Source: Neopararhizobium haloflavum (GTDB taxonomy: Bacteria; Pseudomonadota; Alphaproteobacteria; Rhizobiales; Rhizobiaceae). From it: DNA of 64,000 nucleotides. The DNA lies in NCBI RefSeq assembly GCF_002750855.1, contig NZ_NWUC01000003.1:1-64000 (forward strand). The letters are read 5' to 3'. The notes below the pieces were generated by a model. That model ran no database searches, was not told where the DNA came from, and was given only the letters and a program-made list of their open reading frames with translations. Shown here piece by piece: positions 55,625 through 64,000 of this stretch (position 1 is the stretch's first letter; each line of letters opens with the position of its first letter). The position numbers and the translations under genes were made by a program.

Positions 55625-55792
55625 ATGCCGTCTCTCATCCGTTTTCTCGTTTTCTGTGGCATCGTGGCCGGGCTTGTCTACGGTGCCATGTTCGCGCTGA
55701 TCATGTTCGTCGAGCCGAAACCGCGGGAAATCACGGTGCGCATCCCGACGGAGCGGGTCAACCCCGAGCCCGGGAGCCGTGTCGCCAACTGA
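55625..55792 (+). CDS. Small single-pass membrane protein upstream of xerD
   Basis: This 55-residue protein has one membrane helix (about 5-28) and a basic, Pro/Glu C-terminal tail (EPKPREITVRIPTERVN). A gene of this kind lies between aroK and xerD in other Rhizobiales. The function is unknown. The stop is 20 nt before xerD. Confidence 0.65.
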   Translation: MPSLIRFLVFCGIVAGLVYGAMFALIMFVEPKPREITVRIPTERVNPEPGSRVAN

Positions 55793-55812
55793 CGTGACAT
55801 CGGATCGAAGCG

Positions 55813-56769
55813 ATGCGTGATCTCAGCGCCGCCCACATAGAAGCCTTCCTGGAAATGCTGAGCGTGGAACGCGGCGCGGCGGTCAACACCTTGTCCTCCT
55901 ATGGCCGGGATCTCGATGATGCGCTGTCTTTCCAGCGCGAGCACGGACGAAGCCTGACCGAGGCGGGCGTTTCCGATCTGAAGGCTTATCTCGCCGACGT
56001 CGCCGGCCGTGGTCTTGCTCCAGCCTCGCAAGCCCGGCGCCTGTCAGCGCTTCGGCAGTTCTTTCGGTTTCTTTATGGGGAAGGTCTGCGCGCCGACGAT
56101 CCGACGGCAACACTCGATTCGCCGCGCAAGGCACAAGCGCTGCCGAAGACACTGTCCATCGCCGAGGTCGACCGCCTCATCGCGCAGGCTGAACGGGAGG
56201 CTGGCGAGGACGAACTATCACGCTTCGAGCAGCAGCGGCGCTTGCGGCTCCTGGCCTTGCTGGAACTGCTCTACGCCACGGGCATGCGCGTCAGCGAACT
56301 CGTCAGCCTGCCGGCCGACGTCCTCTCGCAGGATGGGGTTTTCCTGATGATCCGCGGCAAGGGCAACAAGGAGCGGCTCGTTCCGCTTTCGAGCCGATCG
56401 CGCGACGCGATGACCGCTTTCCGCGCGCTCGATCCCGAGGGGGAAGAGGATCAGCGAAAATGGTTATTCCCGGCAGATTCGGCTTCCGGGCATCTGGCGC
56501 GGCAGGTCTTCGCGCGGGATTTGAAGGCGCTCGCGATGCGGGCCGGACTGCCTGCCGCCGCCGTCTCGCCGCACATTCTGCGGCATGCCTTCGCCAGCCA
56601 TCTGTTGGCCAATGGAGCCGATTTGCGCATCGTGCAGGAGCTTCTTGGCCATGCCGACATCGCAACGACCCAGATCTACACGCACGTCCTCGAAGAGCGG
56701 CTGCACCGCCTTGTGAGTGAGCACCACCCTCTTGCAAAACAGGCCAAAAAGCCCGAAGAGAACCGATAG
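55813..56769 (+). CDS. xerD: Tyrosine recombinase XerD
   Basis: This 318-residue chromosome-dimer recombinase has an N-terminal SAM-like core-binding domain (about 1-95) and the catalytic domain with R in [11 protein letters not shown] (near 160), K in [11 protein letters not shown], HxLR in [14 protein letters not shown] (near 255), H in [16 protein letters not shown] and the tyrosine within. It is a housekeeping gene, not part of the left island. Confidence 0.94.
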   Translation: MRDLSAAHIEAFLEMLSVERGAAVNTLSSYGRDLDDALSFQREHGRSLTEAGVSDLKAYLADVAGRGLAPASQARRLSALRQFFRFLYGEGLRADDPTATLDSPRKAQALPKTLSIAEVDRLIAQAEREAGEDELSRFEQQRRLRLLALLELLYATGMRVSELVSLPADVLSQDGVFLMIRGKGNKERLVPLSSRSRDAMTAFRALDPEGEEDQRKWLFPADSASGHLARQVFARDLKALAMRAGLPAAAVSPHILRHAFASHLLANGADLRIVQELLGHADIATTQIYTHVLEERLHRLVSEHHPLAKQAKKPEENR

Positions 56770-56788
56770 AACGGGACAGGCCTCATAA

Positions 56789-56811
56789 CGGCCATGTCGG
56801 GCGCATGGCCG
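56789..56811. terminator. Hairpin after xerD
   Basis: CGGCCATG, 7-nt loop, CATGGCCG, 19 nt past the xerD stop. No clear T-run follows. Confidence 0.45.
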
Positions 56812-56869
56812 CCTTGTCGCCATCATTTCAGGCTTCTTCTCATCCTTTCCACGTTGATCCAAAGGCCTC

Positions 56870-57823
56870 ATGCATAATTATCTCGATTTCGAAAAGCCGC
56901 TCTCCGACCTCGAAGGCAAGATCCACGAGCTGAAGAAGCTTGGCGAGGAAGACGAGAGCGTCGACACGCACGAGGAGATCGCCAGGCTGGAAGCGCGTGC
57001 GAGAGACGCGATGGCGGACATCTACGCCAAGCTGACGCCCTGGCAGAAGACTCAAGTGGCACGCCATGCGGCACGGCCGCATTTTCTCGATTACGCCCGC
57101 GAGCTCTTCACCGAGTTTACGCCGTTGGCGGGCGACCGCAATTTCGGCGAGGACGAGGCCATCCAGGCCGGCTTTGCCCGCTTCGAAGGTGCGCCCATCG
57201 CGTTGATCGGCCAGGAAAAGGGGCACGACACAAAGTCGCGCATCCGGCACAATTTCGGAAGCGCGAAGCCCGAGGGTTATCGCAAGGCGATCCGCATCAT
57301 GGAGATGGCGAACCGGTTTCACCTGCCGATCGTCACGCTCATCGATACAGCCGGGGCCTATCCAGGTGTCGGCGCTGAAGAGCGCGGCCAGGCGGAAGCC
57401 ATCGCCCGGTCGACCGAGATGTGCCTCAAGGTCAAGGTGCCGATCGTCTCGGTGATCATCGGCGAGGGCGGCTCTGGTGGCGCGATAGCGATCGCGACGG
57501 GGGACCGCGTCTACATGCTCGAACACGCGATCTACAGCGTCATTTCGCCGGAAGGCGCGGCGTCAATCCTTTGGCGGGATTCGGCGAAGGCGAAGGAGGC
57601 CGCCACGAGCATGAAGATCACCGCCGATGACCTGAAAGGGCTCGGTATCATTGACGGGATCATCAAGGAGCCCGTGGGCGGCGCACACCGCGATGCAGCT
57701 GCCGCAATCGCGCAGACGGGCAAGACGATCGCAAAGGCGCTCGCCGACCTTACCACCAAGGACGGCCCGACGCTGCTGAAGGAGCGGCGTGAAAAATATC
57801 TGGCGATCGGCCGGCACCACTAG
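56870..57823 (+). CDS. accA: Acetyl-CoA carboxylase carboxyltransferase alpha subunit
   Basis: This 317-residue subunit transfers CO2 from biotin to acetyl-CoA in fatty-acid synthesis. It has the N-terminal coiled part LDFEKPLSDLEGKIHELKK, the crotonase-like core with GQEKGHDTKSRIRHNFG near residue 117 and LIDTAGAYPGVGAEERGQ near 157, and GEGGSGGAIAI. It is convergent with soxB. Confidence 0.96.
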   Translation: MHNYLDFEKPLSDLEGKIHELKKLGEEDESVDTHEEIARLEARARDAMADIYAKLTPWQKTQVARHAARPHFLDYARELFTEFTPLAGDRNFGEDEAIQAGFARFEGAPIALIGQEKGHDTKSRIRHNFGSAKPEGYRKAIRIMEMANRFHLPIVTLIDTAGAYPGVGAEERGQAEAIARSTEMCLKVKVPIVSVIIGEGGSGGAIAIATGDRVYMLEHAIYSVISPEGAASILWRDSAKAKEAATSMKITADDLKGLGIIDGIIKEPVGGAHRDAAAAIAQTGKTIAKALADLTTKDGPTLLKERREKYLAIGRHH

Positions 57824-57865
57824 GTGCTTCAACCTTGCACGGAAGCGGATGGACACGGTTCAGGC

Positions 57866-57899
57866 TTCCGGCCCGCGCAGCAATCGCACGGCGCCGGAA
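57866..57899. terminator. Possible shared stem between accA and soxB
   Basis: TTCCGGC and GCCGGAA separated by 20 nt in the 83-nt convergent gap; further imperfect pairing exists inside the loop. The position suits a two-way terminator, but T-runs are missing. Confidence 0.35.
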
Positions 57900-57906
57900 C
57901 GCCTGA

Positions 57907-59598
57907 TCACGGGCGGACGATCACCGTCTCGTTTTCGCTGATCGCGACATCGGGATTGCGGCTCAGATAGCTCTCGACCACTTCCCAGATCGGCGGGCCC
58001 TCGGTCCCTTCGTTGACTGAAGCCCAGCCTGCAACGGCATATTCCCGCTCCGGCTCGATCGGATCGCCACTGGCCAAGTGGGTCATATCCGAAATACGCG
58101 ATCCCATCGGCGCCGTCACATCGATCGTGTAGCCCATCCCGCCGACGCGGACCATGTCGCCGCCCTGCTGGTAGTAGGGGTCGGGATTGAAGAGATTGTC
58201 CGCGACATCCTCGAGAATGTCTTTCAGCATCTGGCCGCTCATCGGCTGGCGATATGCGCTCGGATAGCTCATGGCGCAGGCCGAGTGCAGGTCCTCGACC
58301 GTTATCGACTGCCCGGGCAGCAAGGAATTTCCCCACCGGAACCCCGGAGACAGCGAAATCTCCGCATCGCGTTCGCTGATCAGCGCCTGACAGAAGAGAT
58401 CATCGAACGTGCCATTGAAGTTTCCACGCCGATAGAGAAGCGAATCCGTCGTCCCAAGCTCGCGGGCCAATTCCTCTTCATAGGGCGCGCGGACCTTGTC
58501 GACGAGGGCCGCCATATCCGCGTTGGGGGTGATGACGTCGGAGAAGACCGGAATCAGACGATAGCGATAATCGCGGACCTCACCGCCGGCGACGTCAAGA
58601 TCGAGACGGCTGAGGAACTTGCCGGCGCAACCGGACGCGACGACCAGCGTCTTGCCGACGATGACAGGCTCTGGCAAGGCGTCGTGCGTATGGCCGGTCA
58701 AGATGACGTCGATCCCTTCGACGCGGCTCGCCAGCTTTCGGTCGACATCGAAGCCGTTGTGGGAAAGCAGAACGACAAGTTGCGCCCCCTCGGCGCGCGC
58801 TGCGTCCACGTTGGCGGCGATTTCTTCCTCCCGGATACCGAACGACCACTCGGGAAACATCCAGCGGGGATTGGCGATGGGCGTATAGGGAAAGGCCTGT
58901 CCGATGACGGCGATCTGCACTCCGCCCTTTTCGAACATGCGGTAGGCCTCGAAAGCCGGCTCGTCCCACTCGGCATCGAAAATGTTGCTTCCGAGGAAGG
59001 GAAAGGGCAGCCCGTCGATGATCTCCTGGACCCGCTCCGTGCCGAGCGTGAACTCCCAGTGACCGGTCATCGCATCCGGCTGAAGCGCGTTCATGAGTTC
59101 CACCATGTCGGCGGCTTTCGTCTTCTCTGCCGTGTAGGAGCCCTGCCAGGTGTCGCCGCCATCGAGAAGCAGCATGTTGTCACCCCGTTCGGCGCGCACA
59201 CGCTTGATGATCGTCGCGATACGGTCGAGACCACCCATGCGGCCATAGCTCTCGGCAAGCGCAGCGAAATCGACATAGGTCATCGCATAGGCCTCGGGCG
59301 TACCGGCCTCAATGCCATATAGCTTGAGGAAGTCCTTGCCGGTGACGTGCGGCGGCAGTCCCTGGACCTCGCCGACTCCGATGTTGATCGAAGGCTCGCG
59401 AAAATAGAGCGGCTTCGTTTGAGCATGAATGTCGGTAATGTGCATCAGCGTCACATTTCCAAAATTCTCGAAACCGAGGAGATCGTCTTCGGTCAGTCGC
59501 TGCTGGGCGGCGGCGCGCGACCAGTTCCCCGCCAGCCCGGAGCCGGCAAGCGCGGAAAGCGCGACGGTGGCTGTCAGGAACTCGCGGCGATTGAACAT
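57907..59598 (-). CDS. soxB: Sulfur-oxidation protein SoxB (sulfate thiol hydrolase)
   Basis: This 563-residue periplasmic dimanganese enzyme removes the terminal sulfone of SoxY-bound thiosulfate as sulfate. It has a twin-arginine signal NRREFLTATVALS and the 5'-nucleotidase-like metal motifs HITDIHAQTKPLYFREP (near 54), LLDGGDTWQGS, GHWEFTLG, LLSHNGFDVD and TGHTHDALP. It is the last sox gene here; no soxC follows. Confidence 0.96.
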   Translation of the reverse strand: MFNRREFLTATVALSALAGSGLAGNWSRAAAQQRLTEDDLLGFENFGNVTLMHITDIHAQTKPLYFREPSINIGVGEVQGLPPHVTGKDFLKLYGIEAGTPEAYAMTYVDFAALAESYGRMGGLDRIATIIKRVRAERGDNMLLLDGGDTWQGSYTAEKTKAADMVELMNALQPDAMTGHWEFTLGTERVQEIIDGLPFPFLGSNIFDAEWDEPAFEAYRMFEKGGVQIAVIGQAFPYTPIANPRWMFPEWSFGIREEEIAANVDAARAEGAQLVVLLSHNGFDVDRKLASRVEGIDVILTGHTHDALPEPVIVGKTLVVASGCAGKFLSRLDLDVAGGEVRDYRYRLIPVFSDVITPNADMAALVDKVRAPYEEELARELGTTDSLLYRRGNFNGTFDDLFCQALISERDAEISLSPGFRWGNSLLPGQSITVEDLHSACAMSYPSAYRQPMSGQMLKDILEDVADNLFNPDPYYQQGGDMVRVGGMGYTIDVTAPMGSRISDMTHLASGDPIEPEREYAVAGWASVNEGTEGPPIWEVVESYLSRNPDVAISENETVIVRP

Positions 59599-59714
59599 GG
59601 ACTAACCTCCAAGCACGGACTATCGGGCGGCCGGGATTGCCCCGCGGCCACACTGCTTCTCAACGATCGTTCTGAACCATGATGGTGCGGCACACATGAT
59701 GCCGCACACAGATG

Positions 59715-60572
59715 CTACTGGCGGACAGCCGGGGTTTCGACCGAAAGCCCCTCGCCGCGCCAGGTCACATAGACTTCGAGCGCCATCAGCTCATCGGAAA
59801 ACGCATCGGGGAATTCTGCGCGCGTGTCGCGAATGCAGCCGCGGAAACGGTTGTGCAGAGACACCATGTTCGCCTGCTTGAGCCGGTAGGTCGGGAAGCC
59901 GTTGGCGTTGCCCTGGCTCAAATGGTCGGCGCGGATATACTGGCCGTTATAGCCCTCGTGGCAGGTCGCGCATGCCAGATCGAGCTGACCGGTGCGGGTG
60001 TAGTAAAGATCTTCACCTCGGTCCCACCAGCTTTGCATCTCGCCAGCTTCCAGATCGATGTCCACGGGCTCACCCAGCGACTGGTGTTTGATGAACGTCG
60101 TGAGGGCCTTCTGCTGCGGCGCATCGAACTTGTAGGGCTCTGCCCCCATGTTCTGTTCGCGGCAGGCGTTGATCTGCAGTTCGATGTTGAAAGGCTTGCC
60201 TGCTTCCTCGTTCCACTTCGGATAGGAGGCGCCGACGCCAGCCATGCTTTCGGCGGCATCGTCGTGACAGGAAGCGCAGGACTTGCCCTGCGAGCCCTCG
60301 ACCGTATTCCAGATTTCTTCGCCTTCCTCCACGTAGAGCATGCCTGGATTGGCGAAGCTGTCGGCTTCGAGTGCGCGGGTTTCTTCCGTGCGATAGTGCC
60401 ACCCCGAGATGACTTCATCGAACGGGTGATCCTCGGCAGCCTCCACCCGTGTCTGCATTTCGATCTCGCCGTCAATGACAAGCTCTTCGTCCGCCGGCTC
60501 GGCAAAGACGAGCGACGTTGCTCCCATTGCCAGCGCCAAGGCGGCGGCAGCCAAGATACCTGGTGTTCTCAC
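59715..60572 (-). CDS. soxA: Diheme cytochrome SoxA
   Basis: This 285-residue periplasmic subunit of SoxXA attaches thiosulfate to SoxY. It has a signal peptide (about 1-24, ending VFAE). Two heme sites are present, CASCH at about 99-103 and CATCH at about 201-205, with ligand or persulfide cysteines in INACREQ (137) and FRGCIRD (236). It is therefore the two-heme Paracoccus/Rhodovulum type. GTG at 60572 is chosen since GGGGAGGG lies 7 nt before it; the upstream ATG would overlap that ribosome site. Confidence 0.95.
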   Translation of the reverse strand: MRTPGILAAAALALAMGATSLVFAEPADEELVIDGEIEMQTRVEAAEDHPFDEVISGWHYRTEETRALEADSFANPGMLYVEEGEEIWNTVEGSQGKSCASCHDDAAESMAGVGASYPKWNEEAGKPFNIELQINACREQNMGAEPYKFDAPQQKALTTFIKHQSLGEPVDIDLEAGEMQSWWDRGEDLYYTRTGQLDLACATCHEGYNGQYIRADHLSQGNANGFPTYRLKQANMVSLHNRFRGCIRDTRAEFPDAFSDELMALEVYVTWRGEGLSVETPAVRQ

Positions 60573-60640
60573 GCGAATTCCCTCCCCGGACATTAACGGA
60601 CGGGCAAGGCCCGTCCGCGATCCATGTTGCCCCTTCGACG

Positions 60641-60964
60641 TCAGCTGACTTCGATCTGCTCTTCGGTCTCGTAGACCGAGCCGTCATCGTCAACCCAGGT
60701 GAACTTGAACGTACCGCTCTCATTCACCTTGGCCTTGAACTCCATATAGGGGTTCGCCGAAACGGCCGGCTGAATATCACAAGCGAACACGACCTGGCCG
60801 TTGAACTCGCAGGTGAAGGAATTGATGATCTGGCGCGGGATGGTGTTGCCATCGGCATCCTTGCGCTGCCCCGACTCCATCTGGTGCGAGATCAGGGTCT
60901 TGATGTCGATGACGTCACCTGCCGAAGCGGTCTTCGGCACACGAACGCGTGGTCTTGATGCCAT
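60641..60964 (-). CDS. soxZ: SoxZ, sulfur carrier partner
   Basis: This 107-residue Ig-like protein forms the SoxYZ carrier. It begins RPRVRVPKTASAGDVIDIKTLISHQMESGQR and ends with the SoxZ strand FKFTWVDDDGSVYE. It has no signal peptide of its own and is exported with SoxY. soxY lies 27 nt upstream. Confidence 0.96.
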   Translation of the reverse strand: MASRPRVRVPKTASAGDVIDIKTLISHQMESGQRKDADGNTIPRQIINSFTCEFNGQVVFACDIQPAVSANPYMEFKAKVNESGTFKFTWVDDDGSVYETEEQIEVS

Positions 60965-60991
60965 TTGTGTGTCTCCTTGTCCGGTCTGTCC

Positions 60992-61447
60992 TCAGCCGCC
61001 GCAGCCGCCGATGGTGACCTTGACTTCCTTGGTATCCATGAAAACGGAGCCATCGTTCATCTTGGCGACGGCAATCACGTTCTGCGAACTGGCAAGGCGA
61101 ATCCGGGTGGTCGCGTCCGCGCTTCCGCTCATCGGCGAAAACTTGAAGGTCGCGACGTGCGCTTCCGGGTTGCCTTCGGCGAAGAGTGAAACCTCTTCCA
61201 CGTAGGATTCTTCCGTCATATCGCTCTCGACGGACACCGAAATCGGAACGGTGTTGCCGTTCTCGGCGATTTCCGGCGCATCGAGCGTGATCCGGCCGGT
61301 TTCTGGCTTTGCACCCCCGGTAAACGCGTCGATCGCTTCCTGGGTCGCTTCCGGCGTGGCGCGGGCCGGCGAAATCCTGAAGCCAGTCGCCACGAAGGCG
61401 GCCGCGCCTGCCGTTGCCGCCATCATCTGGCGTCTGTTCATCTTCAT
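60992..61447 (-). CDS. soxY: SoxY, thiosulfate-binding carrier
   Basis: This 151-residue carrier has a twin-arginine-like signal (MKMNRRQMMAATAGAAAF) and the C-terminal swinging arm GGCGG, whose cysteine (about 149) carries the sulfur intermediate. ATG at 61447 is chosen for its distance to AGGAG; ATG at 61453 is too close to it. Confidence 0.96.
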   Translation of the reverse strand: MKMNRRQMMAATAGAAAFVATGFRISPARATPEATQEAIDAFTGGAKPETGRITLDAPEIAENGNTVPISVSVESDMTEESYVEEVSLFAEGNPEAHVATFKFSPMSGSADATTRIRLASSQNVIAVAKMNDGSVFMDTKEVKVTIGGCGG

Positions 61448-61461
61448 GTGCATTCTCCTGA

Positions 61462-61941
61462 TTACTGCTCTTCCTTGAGGGTCGAGAGATATGCGACGAC
61501 GTCCTCGACCTCTTGCGCGGTCAGGATCGTCTTTCCTTTGAGATCTTCGCGGACATTGATGCCGACGTCCAAGCTATAGAATGCCGGCATGATCGTCTGA
61601 TCGCCAAAAATTTTCTTCGCATCCGATACGATGGCGCGCAATTGTTCCGGCTGCCAGCGATCGCCGACACCATCGATGGATGGGCCGACATTGCCCTGGA
61701 AGTCCGCTTCCGGCATTTCCGAGTTGACGTGGCATGCCACACAATTGCCGCGCGACCGATCGGCGAATATCTCGCGGCCACTGGCCACGGCGCCATCCTC
61801 ACCCGTCAACGATGCCTCGATGGCATACTCGGAATAGTCGAGTTCGTCGGGAGCGGTCTGGGCGCCTGCGGCGCCCGTCCAAAGGATACCCGCCGCCACT
61901 GCGACCACAACGGAAAAAGGACGGTTCAGCCCTTCGATCAT
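61462..61941 (-). CDS. soxX: Monoheme cytochrome SoxX
   Basis: This 159-residue electron-accepting subunit of SoxXA has a signal peptide (ending GAAGAQ), the heme motif CVACH near residue 66 and the methionine ligand in IMPAFYSL near 117. ATG 61941 is preceded by GAGGAG; the frame open to 61974 is unlikely. It starts the soxXYZAB unit after the motif-bearing gap. Confidence 0.94.
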   Translation of the reverse strand: MIEGLNRPFSVVVAVAAGILWTGAAGAQTAPDELDYSEYAIEASLTGEDGAVASGREIFADRSRGNCVACHVNSEMPEADFQGNVGPSIDGVGDRWQPEQLRAIVSDAKKIFGDQTIMPAFYSLDVGINVREDLKGKTILTAQEVEDVVAYLSTLKEEQ

Positions 61942-62034
61942 CACAACTCTCCTCCCCGTGCCCCGGGCGCCCAATCTATTCGGACCGCCCGATCGTTCTG
62001 GACGTTAAAGCAGCTTCGCCTGCATGACAATACA

Positions 62035-62074
62035 AATATGAATTTTTGAATATGTCGGATATTTTCGAACATCC
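62035..62074. promoter_or_regulatory. Candidate SoxR operator in the soxW-soxX gap
   Basis: AATATGAATTTTTGAATATG at 62035-62054 shares GAATTTTT-N2-ATATG with the soxS-soxV gap. Next to it GGAT-A-TT-TTCG-AA-C-ATCC (62057-62074) is a near-perfect dyad. SoxR repressors of Paracoccus and Pseudaminobacter are known to bind both of these intergenic regions. Confidence 0.6.
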
Positions 62075-62078
62075 GCAC

Positions 62079-62663
62079 TCATTCCTCGCCCTCCAGACGC
62101 CCTTCTGCGCGCATCTCGTTTATGATCCGTGCATGATAGGTCTGGAAATGCTCGTCGCTCTCATACCCCTTTTCATTGACCCAGCGAAACATATTGAGGA
62201 ACGTCCACTTGCCGAAGGCGCCTGGCATCGTCGCCACGGCCGCCTGTGAGACGCTGTCCTCTGAAACGTCATCCGGTAGGAAGACGATCGTGGGCGTAAA
62301 AACGTAGCCCCATTTGCGGGCCGCCGTGCGCTCCGTCAATACCTCTCCGTCAAGATCGGTGACTTCCTCGTCACCGAACATGTTGAACTGCACGACCATG
62401 AAGTTTTCCCGGATGTAATCGGCGACTTCAGGATCGGAAAGCAGGGTCTCGTGCATCTCGCGGCAATAGATGCAGCCGCGCTGCTCGAAGACATAGGCCA
62501 AACGTTTGCCGGCCGCATTCGCCTCCTCGATGTCTTCAGCGACATCGCGAAACGTCAGCGAGAACCAGGGCTGCTTGTGCAGCCCATCATCGCCGATTTC
62601 CACGGCATGCACCGGCACAACGATGGTCAGGAAAGTCAGAGCGAGAGCAAAGAGACGCGTCAT
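62079..62663 (-). CDS. soxW: Periplasmic thioredoxin SoxW
   Basis: This 194-residue thioredoxin-fold protein has a signal peptide (MTRLFALALTFLTIVVPVHA) and redox centre CIYC in RGCIYCREMH near residue 62. It receives electrons from SoxV to keep Sox thiols reduced. ATG 62663 has GGAG 8 nt before it; GTG 62672 is too near the ribosome site. Confidence 0.9.
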   Translation of the reverse strand: MTRLFALALTFLTIVVPVHAVEIGDDGLHKQPWFSLTFRDVAEDIEEANAAGKRLAYVFEQRGCIYCREMHETLLSDPEVADYIRENFMVVQFNMFGDEEVTDLDGEVLTERTAARKWGYVFTPTIVFLPDDVSEDSVSQAAVATMPGAFGKWTFLNMFRWVNEKGYESDEHFQTYHARIINEMRAEGRLEGEE

Positions 62664-62674
62664 GAGGTCCACTC

Positions 62675-63409
62675 CTATCCTATGGTGGAAAAGATGGGAA
62701 ACGTGTTCAGAAGCCAGAACGCGATATTCGCCATCTGGCCCGTCGCAAACAGAACTCCGGTGATCACGAGCAGCACGCCCATCGCGATCTCGACCTTGCG
62801 CATGTGGCGGCGCATGCGGGCCGCCGCCGACAGGAACCGACTGGCGAAGAGCGCGGCCACGACGAAAGGAATGCCGATCCCGAGAGAGTAGGCGAAGAGA
62901 AGTGCCGCGCCTCGCGCGATCGTATCCTCCGACCCCGCGATGAACAGGATGGCAGCGAGGACCGGGCCGACGCAGGGCGTCCAGCCGAATGCGAAGGCAA
63001 GTCCCATCAGATAGGCGCCGACAGGGCCGGCCGGCTTTCGCGCAACCTGCACCCTGGCCTCACGATACAAAAGACCGATCCGGAAGACCCCGATGAAGTG
63101 CAGACCCATCACGATGATGACGATGCCGGCGACCAGCGAAAGCGTGTCGAAATAGCGGGCCATCGACTGGCCGATGACGCTGGCCGTGGCGCCAAGGGCA
63201 ACGAAGACCGTGGTAAAGCCCAGCACGAAGGCAATTGCGGCCCAAACGATGCGGCGCGAAGCTTCGCGTCCCAGATCGTCCTGACGCAGCTGGTCGAAGC
63301 TCATTCCGGCAAGGTATGCCAGATAGGGGGGAACGATTGGCAAGACGCAGGGCGAAACGAACGAAAGCAAACCTGCCAGCAATGCGCCACCGATCGTTAC
63401 GTCCAGCAT
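62675..63409 (-). CDS. soxV: SoxV, CcdA-like thiol electron carrier
   Basis: This 244-residue six-helix membrane protein of the CcdA/DsbD family has redox cysteines in SFVSPCVLPIVPPYLAYLAG (near residue 20) and FGWTPCVGPVLAAI (near 138). It moves cytoplasmic reducing power to SoxW. GGGGAGAG precedes ATG 63409. The stop TAG overlaps the soxW ribosome site. Confidence 0.93.
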   Translation of the reverse strand: MLDVTIGGALLAGLLSFVSPCVLPIVPPYLAYLAGMSFDQLRQDDLGREASRRIVWAAIAFVLGFTTVFVALGATASVIGQSMARYFDTLSLVAGIVIIVMGLHFIGVFRIGLLYREARVQVARKPAGPVGAYLMGLAFAFGWTPCVGPVLAAILFIAGSEDTIARGAALLFAYSLGIGIPFVVAALFASRFLSAAARMRRHMRKVEIAMGVLLVITGVLFATGQMANIAFWLLNTFPIFSTIG

Positions 63410-63465
63410 GATCTCTCCCCAACCGGCGTTTCGCATGCTGCGAACAGCAACGATCACGCTGGAAG

Positions 63466-63502
63466 ATATTCGAATTTTTCTATATGTTGCAAACAAATTT
63501 GC
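63466..63502. promoter_or_regulatory. Candidate SoxR operator in the soxS-soxV gap
   Basis: The AT-rich segment 63466-63486 (ATATTC, GAATTTTT, CT, ATATG) shares GAATTTTT-N2-ATATG with the soxW-soxX gap. A dyad GCAAA-N4-TTTGC follows at 63489-63502. The site lies between divergent soxV and soxS and is well placed to control both. Confidence 0.6.
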
Positions 63503-63513
63503 GGAGTTTTGCG

Positions 63514-63930
63514 ATGTCCTGGCCGAAAACAGCCTCAAAGTCACGCACGGCAGGACTTGTTCTGGCGGTCGTCGGCCATGTCGCGCTGGGGCTTCCGGTA
63601 TCGGCGGCCGAGCTTGTCATGCTCGAACAGCCCGGATGCCCGTGGTGCGCGCGGTTCAACGAGGAGATCGCCCCGGGCTATTCAAAGAGCGAGGAAGGCG
63701 AGCAAGCGCCGTTGCGACGTGTGGATATCACCGAGCCCATCCCGCAGGACCTGCAGCATCTGACGATCGAACGCTTCACGCCCACCTTCATATTGATGGA
63801 TGATGGACGGGAGATCGACAGGCTGCGCGGATATCCGGGCGATGAATTCTTCTACGCGTTGATTGGCGAGATGCTGGAGGCACTTCCGCCGCAGATCGAA
63901 GAGGCATCGGACGTGCGCTCAAACGAATAA
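63514..63930 (+). CDS. soxS: SoxS, periplasmic thioredoxin
   Basis: This 138-residue thioredoxin-like protein has a signal peptide (about 1-32, ending PVSAAE) and redox motif CPWC in EQPGCPWCARF near residue 42. SoxS in Paracoccus reactivates SoxY thiols and is regulated with soxR. ATG 63514 has GGAG 7 nt before it. It is divergent from soxV. Confidence 0.88.
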   Translation: MSWPKTASKSRTAGLVLAVVGHVALGLPVSAAELVMLEQPGCPWCARFNEEIAPGYSKSEEGEQAPLRRVDITEPIPQDLQHLTIERFTPTFILMDDGREIDRLRGYPGDEFFYALIGEMLEALPPQIEEASDVRSNE

Positions 63931-63972
63931 AGGCAGAGCGAGGAGCATTGCTTTTGCCGGTGGGGAGGACAG

Positions 63973-64000
63973 ATGGATTCATTCCTTTGGTTGCCGCTTG
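63973..64000 (+). CDS. Start of a further gene, cut by the window edge
   Basis: GGGGAGG at 63962-63968 precedes ATG 63973, and the first residues MDSFLWLPL are hydrophobic, as at the start of a membrane protein. By gene order in known sox loci this could be soxT (YeeE/YedE transporter); too little is visible to confirm. Confidence 0.4.

Noticed and set aside
55813-56769. Tyrosine recombinase as a second mobile element
   Set aside because: It has full XerD architecture and lies between core genes (aroK and accA).
1-64000. CRISPR array, insertion sequence or plasmid origin
   Set aside because: No regularly spaced repeats, cas genes, transposase frames or replication initiator were found on either strand.

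Overview
The window looks like chromosome of a high-GC alphaproteobacterium of the order Hyphomicrobiales (Rhizobiales). Indicators are the gene neighbourhoods cobT-cobS-J-domain-bolA, metX-metW, hisC-arogenate dehydrogenase, lptM-lysA-TIGR02302 protein, ftsE-ftsX, the twin-transmembrane protein/PduO transferase/etfBA/hydroxyacyl-CoA dehydrogenase row, and a sox gene set. The family cannot be fixed from sequence alone. No rRNA operon, insertion sequence or CRISPR array was found.

Region 1 (1 to about 12.55 kb) is an acquired island ending at a tRNA-Leu(CAA) gene. It carries a 210-residue minimal tyrosine recombinase beside a perfect 12-8-12 inverted repeat, a Rad50/Mre11-like pair (YhaN-like ATPase and YhaO-like phosphoesterase), a Gabija-type defence pair (GajA OLD/TOPRIM nuclease and GajB UvrD-like helicase), an unrecognised gene divergent from gajA across a perfect 8-6-8 palindrome, and a frameshifted P4-type integrase next to the tRNA. 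The far end of the island lies outside the window.

Region 2 (12.6-57.8 kb) is core chromosome: envelope and redox proteins (YqaA, DsbB, TlpA), DNA repair and tRNA modification (AlkA, GluQRS), fatty-acid/branched-chain electron transfer (etfBA with a palindromic operator, hydroxyacyl-CoA dehydrogenase), amino-acid biosynthesis (argH, lysA, arogenate dehydrogenase, hisC, metXW, aroKB), cell division (ftsEX), purine salvage (hpt), glyoxalase II, ribosomal protein L28, a queuosine-precursor transporter with a possible preQ1-I-like pseudoknot at its start codon, cobaltochelatase cobST, xerD and accA.

Region 3 (57.9-64 kb) is a thiosulfate-oxidation locus: soxV-W-X-Y-Z-A-B on the minus strand and soxS divergent, with a further gene starting at the right edge. 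The AT-rich soxS-soxV and soxW-soxX gaps share a sequence motif, as expected of SoxR operators. soxCD does not follow soxB; accA does. The cluster therefore encodes SoxXA, SoxYZ, SoxB and the thiol-supply proteins, but not the sulfane dehydrogenase.
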